7,275 nucleotides of DNA, taken from Lachnospiraceae bacterium. Lineage in GTDB: Bacteria > Bacillota > Clostridia > Lachnospirales > Lachnospiraceae. The position numbers were made by a program, and so were the translations under genes. Under the pieces are notes generated by a model. It was not told the DNA's origin. It did not search any database and worked only from the letters and a program-made list of their open reading frames with translations. Each line of letters opens with the position of its first letter. Positions within the stretch are counted from its first letter, which is position 1. Below are positions 5,863 through 7,275 of this stretch, in pieces. Where the stretch lies: NCBI GenBank assembly GCA_017958465.1, contig JAGDCQ010000058.1:1-7275 (forward strand), given 5' to 3'.

Positions 5863-7275
5863 TCATTTAACTTTTACTATATAGGTCCTGTAGGTACCGT
5901 CGGGGTTCAATGCGTTTCCGTTTTCATCAGTAGCCTGGTAAACAACCTCGCCAAGGCTCCTTAAAACACTGTCATTGAGCGTGCGCTTAGCATAATAGTA
6001 TCCGTCGGCGGTATTGCGGAAGTACCCTTCGTCTCCGGAATTACCTTTGTTCATACCGTCGTACCGCTCTGCCTCGCCCACATAGAGATAGTCGATATCA
6101 TACTTGTTGAGGATCTGCCTTATCACGGCTGCGTCGTCAGAGCTGTAAACAGTCTTGATATCCGCCTGGCGCTCCGGAATAACAGCGGGCTTGTCAAAGT
6201 TTGCTGAAGACCTCCAGAGCCACTCGTGGGTTTCCCAGCCTATGGGGGTTGTACTGCCTGTAAGGACCGAAACACGGCCGTAATAGGTGTAGCTGTATCC
6301 CACAGCCTCAAGGATGTGGACTTCTCCCTCGATGTTCTCGTTTATCCACTCCGCTGCCGCAAGGTCCTCGGGATAGTAATCCTTAAGGAAAGCCACGCAG
6401 TCAAGGCCCTTGTAGCGGGTCTTGTCCGTGTAATCGCCAAACCATGCGTGTGCGGCATTAAAGAAATAGCCGAAGGTGGTCATGAGCAGGAAGAAGGCAA
6501 CAGCCGCAAAGATGCGCTGGCGAACAAAGTCGCCAAACCTCAGGAACCTGCCGATGATGTAAGGCATGCACATCCCAAACATTATAAATGCCTGGTATGT
6601 GAGCTTGAACATAGTATTTGCGCGCTTGTAGGAGCCGGAGTAGATATCTTTTACGTATATCAATTCAGGCATAAGGATGAGGCCCACAGCGCAAAGCCCG
6701 AGAGTTATCACGAAAAGATCGGATATCTCAAGGGATGAGATAAACCTGTAAAGCCAGTCGAAGCCCGGGTGCTCGTCACAGAATTTGCTTATGGACGGGC
6801 GGTTCGGGTTGTTCTTCTTTTTGTCGGATGCAGTCTTAAAGCGCTTCCCAAGCTTCTTGTTGAGACTTCTGATCAAAGCCACAAGGAAGGTGATCACCAC
6901 CGTAATGGGGAGCCCCCAGAGCACAAACAGCTGGTAGAGCGGCGTGTGGTCCAGGGAAAGTCCGATACCTGTTGAAATCTGGTCAAACTTAAGGGTGAAG
7001 GGCAGGGACACTATAGTGGAAACCGCGAGAATGACCACCGCATGGGCTGCCGTCATTATGAGGGTCTCCTTCCTGAACCTGCAGATTACTGCATTTGAGA
7101 ACAGGATTATGGCTCCGCTCACCACAAAGTAGATCGGGAAATCCCAGAAATTCGTCATATGGAAAAAGCCGATAAAGAAGCCCAGAAGGAATACCTGAGG
7201 AGTCAGGATCTCGGTAAGGAGCATTTTCTTTATGTCGCCGGGCTTTTTGATGTCAAACCCTTCTATGGAATCCAC
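5863..7275 (-). CDS. DUF2298 (YYY family) polytopic membrane protein, C-terminal part
   Basis: The C-terminal 470 codons of a larger gene. The frame is still open at the right edge, and the GTG there is an internal Val codon, not a start. Family hallmarks of DUF2298 (Chlor_Arch_YYY) are visible: N42-F-W-D-F-P47 between membrane segments, the LMPELIYVKDIY stretch (201-212), K217-R-A-N-T-M-F-K224 followed by YQA, and a C-terminal region with EAVGYSYTYYGRVS (323-336) and GWETHEWLWR (346-355). Hydrophobic segments lie near residues 28-40, 48-65, 71-93, 112-136, 183-203, 224-246 and 254-275. The last 195 residues form a soluble domain, probably outside the membrane. This layout resembles GT-C-type membrane glycosyltransferases, and a role in transferring sugars at the cell envelope is often suspected, but no activity is established to my knowledge. 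The stop is 7 nt upstream of the GTPase-nuclease gene, so the two are very probably in one transcript. Confidence 0.9.
   Translation of the reverse strand: MDSIEGFDIKKPGDIKKMLLTEILTPQVFLLGFFIGFFHMTNFWDFPIYFVVSGAIILFSNAVICRFRKETLIMTAAHAVVILAVSTIVSLPFTLKFDQISTGIGLSLDHTPLYQLFVLWGLPITVVITFLVALIRSLNKKLGKRFKTASDKKKNNPNRPSISKFCDEHPGFDWLYRFISSLEISDLFVITLGLCAVGLILMPELIYVKDIYSGSYKRANTMFKLTYQAFIMFGMCMPYIIGRFLRFGDFVRQRIFAAVAFFLLMTTFGYFFNAAHAWFGDYTDKTRYKGLDCVAFLKDYYPEDLAAAEWINENIEGEVHILEAVGYSYTYYGRVSVLTGSTTPIGWETHEWLWRSSANFDKPAVIPERQADIKTVYSSDDAAVIRQILNKYDIDYLYVGEAERYDGMNKGNSGDEGYFRNTADGYYYAKRTLNDSVLRSLGEVVYQATDENGNALNPDGTYRTYIVKVK

Noticed and set aside
6226..6738. A 170-codon open frame on the plus strand
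   Set aside because: It is antisense to the DUF2298 protein, which has clear family motifs in the minus frame.
7273..7275. GTG at the right edge as the start of the DUF2298 gene
   Set aside because: It is simply the first codon inside the window; the family has further membrane segments upstream, and no ribosome binding site can be seen.

Overview
The window looks like a chromosomal segment of a Firmicute of the class Clostridia, most likely a Lachnospiraceae-type organism of medium GC content. This rests on the type of genes present (a DUF2298 'YYY' membrane protein, a TetM/EF-G-like GTPase fused to a YacP-type nuclease domain, and a secreted beta-rich surface protein), on GGAG-type ribosome binding sites and on codon use. 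No 16S or other taxonomic marker is present, so the assignment is an inference.

All genes lie on the minus strand, so the window reads from right to left. First comes the C-terminal 470 codons of a DUF2298 polytopic membrane protein, cut by the right edge (7275-5863). After 7 nt comes an 861-codon translational GTPase with a C-terminal NYN/PIN RNase domain (5855-3270). After 40 nt comes a cytoplasmic alpha/beta hydrolase (3229-2363), and after 15 nt a roughly seven-helix membrane protein with a very acidic tail (2347-1259). After 93 nt comes a secreted protein with a signal peptide and repeated beta-type modules, cut by the left edge (1165-1). Three internal start sites were chosen on the basis of Shine-Dalgarno sequences. 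The first four genes are spaced like one operon. The 93-nt gap holds a small hairpin that may be a weak terminator or attenuator. There is no RNA gene, mobile element, CRISPR array or unexplained gene-free stretch over 300 bases.

The most interesting object is the GTPase-nuclease fusion. Its N-terminal part has all G motifs and the five-domain layout of EF-G and TetM, which bind next to the ribosomal A site. Its C-terminal part retains the conserved residues of YacP, known in Bacillus subtilis as Rae1, a ribosome-associated RNase that cuts mRNA in the A site. One polypeptide therefore seems to join an A-site-entering GTPase to an A-site mRNA nuclease. The tip of domain IV does not carry the TetM residues that contact the tetracycline site, so a role in mRNA or ribosome quality control seems at least as likely as drug resistance. 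How the hydrolase and the membrane proteins relate to it is unknown; shared transcription is the only link visible here.
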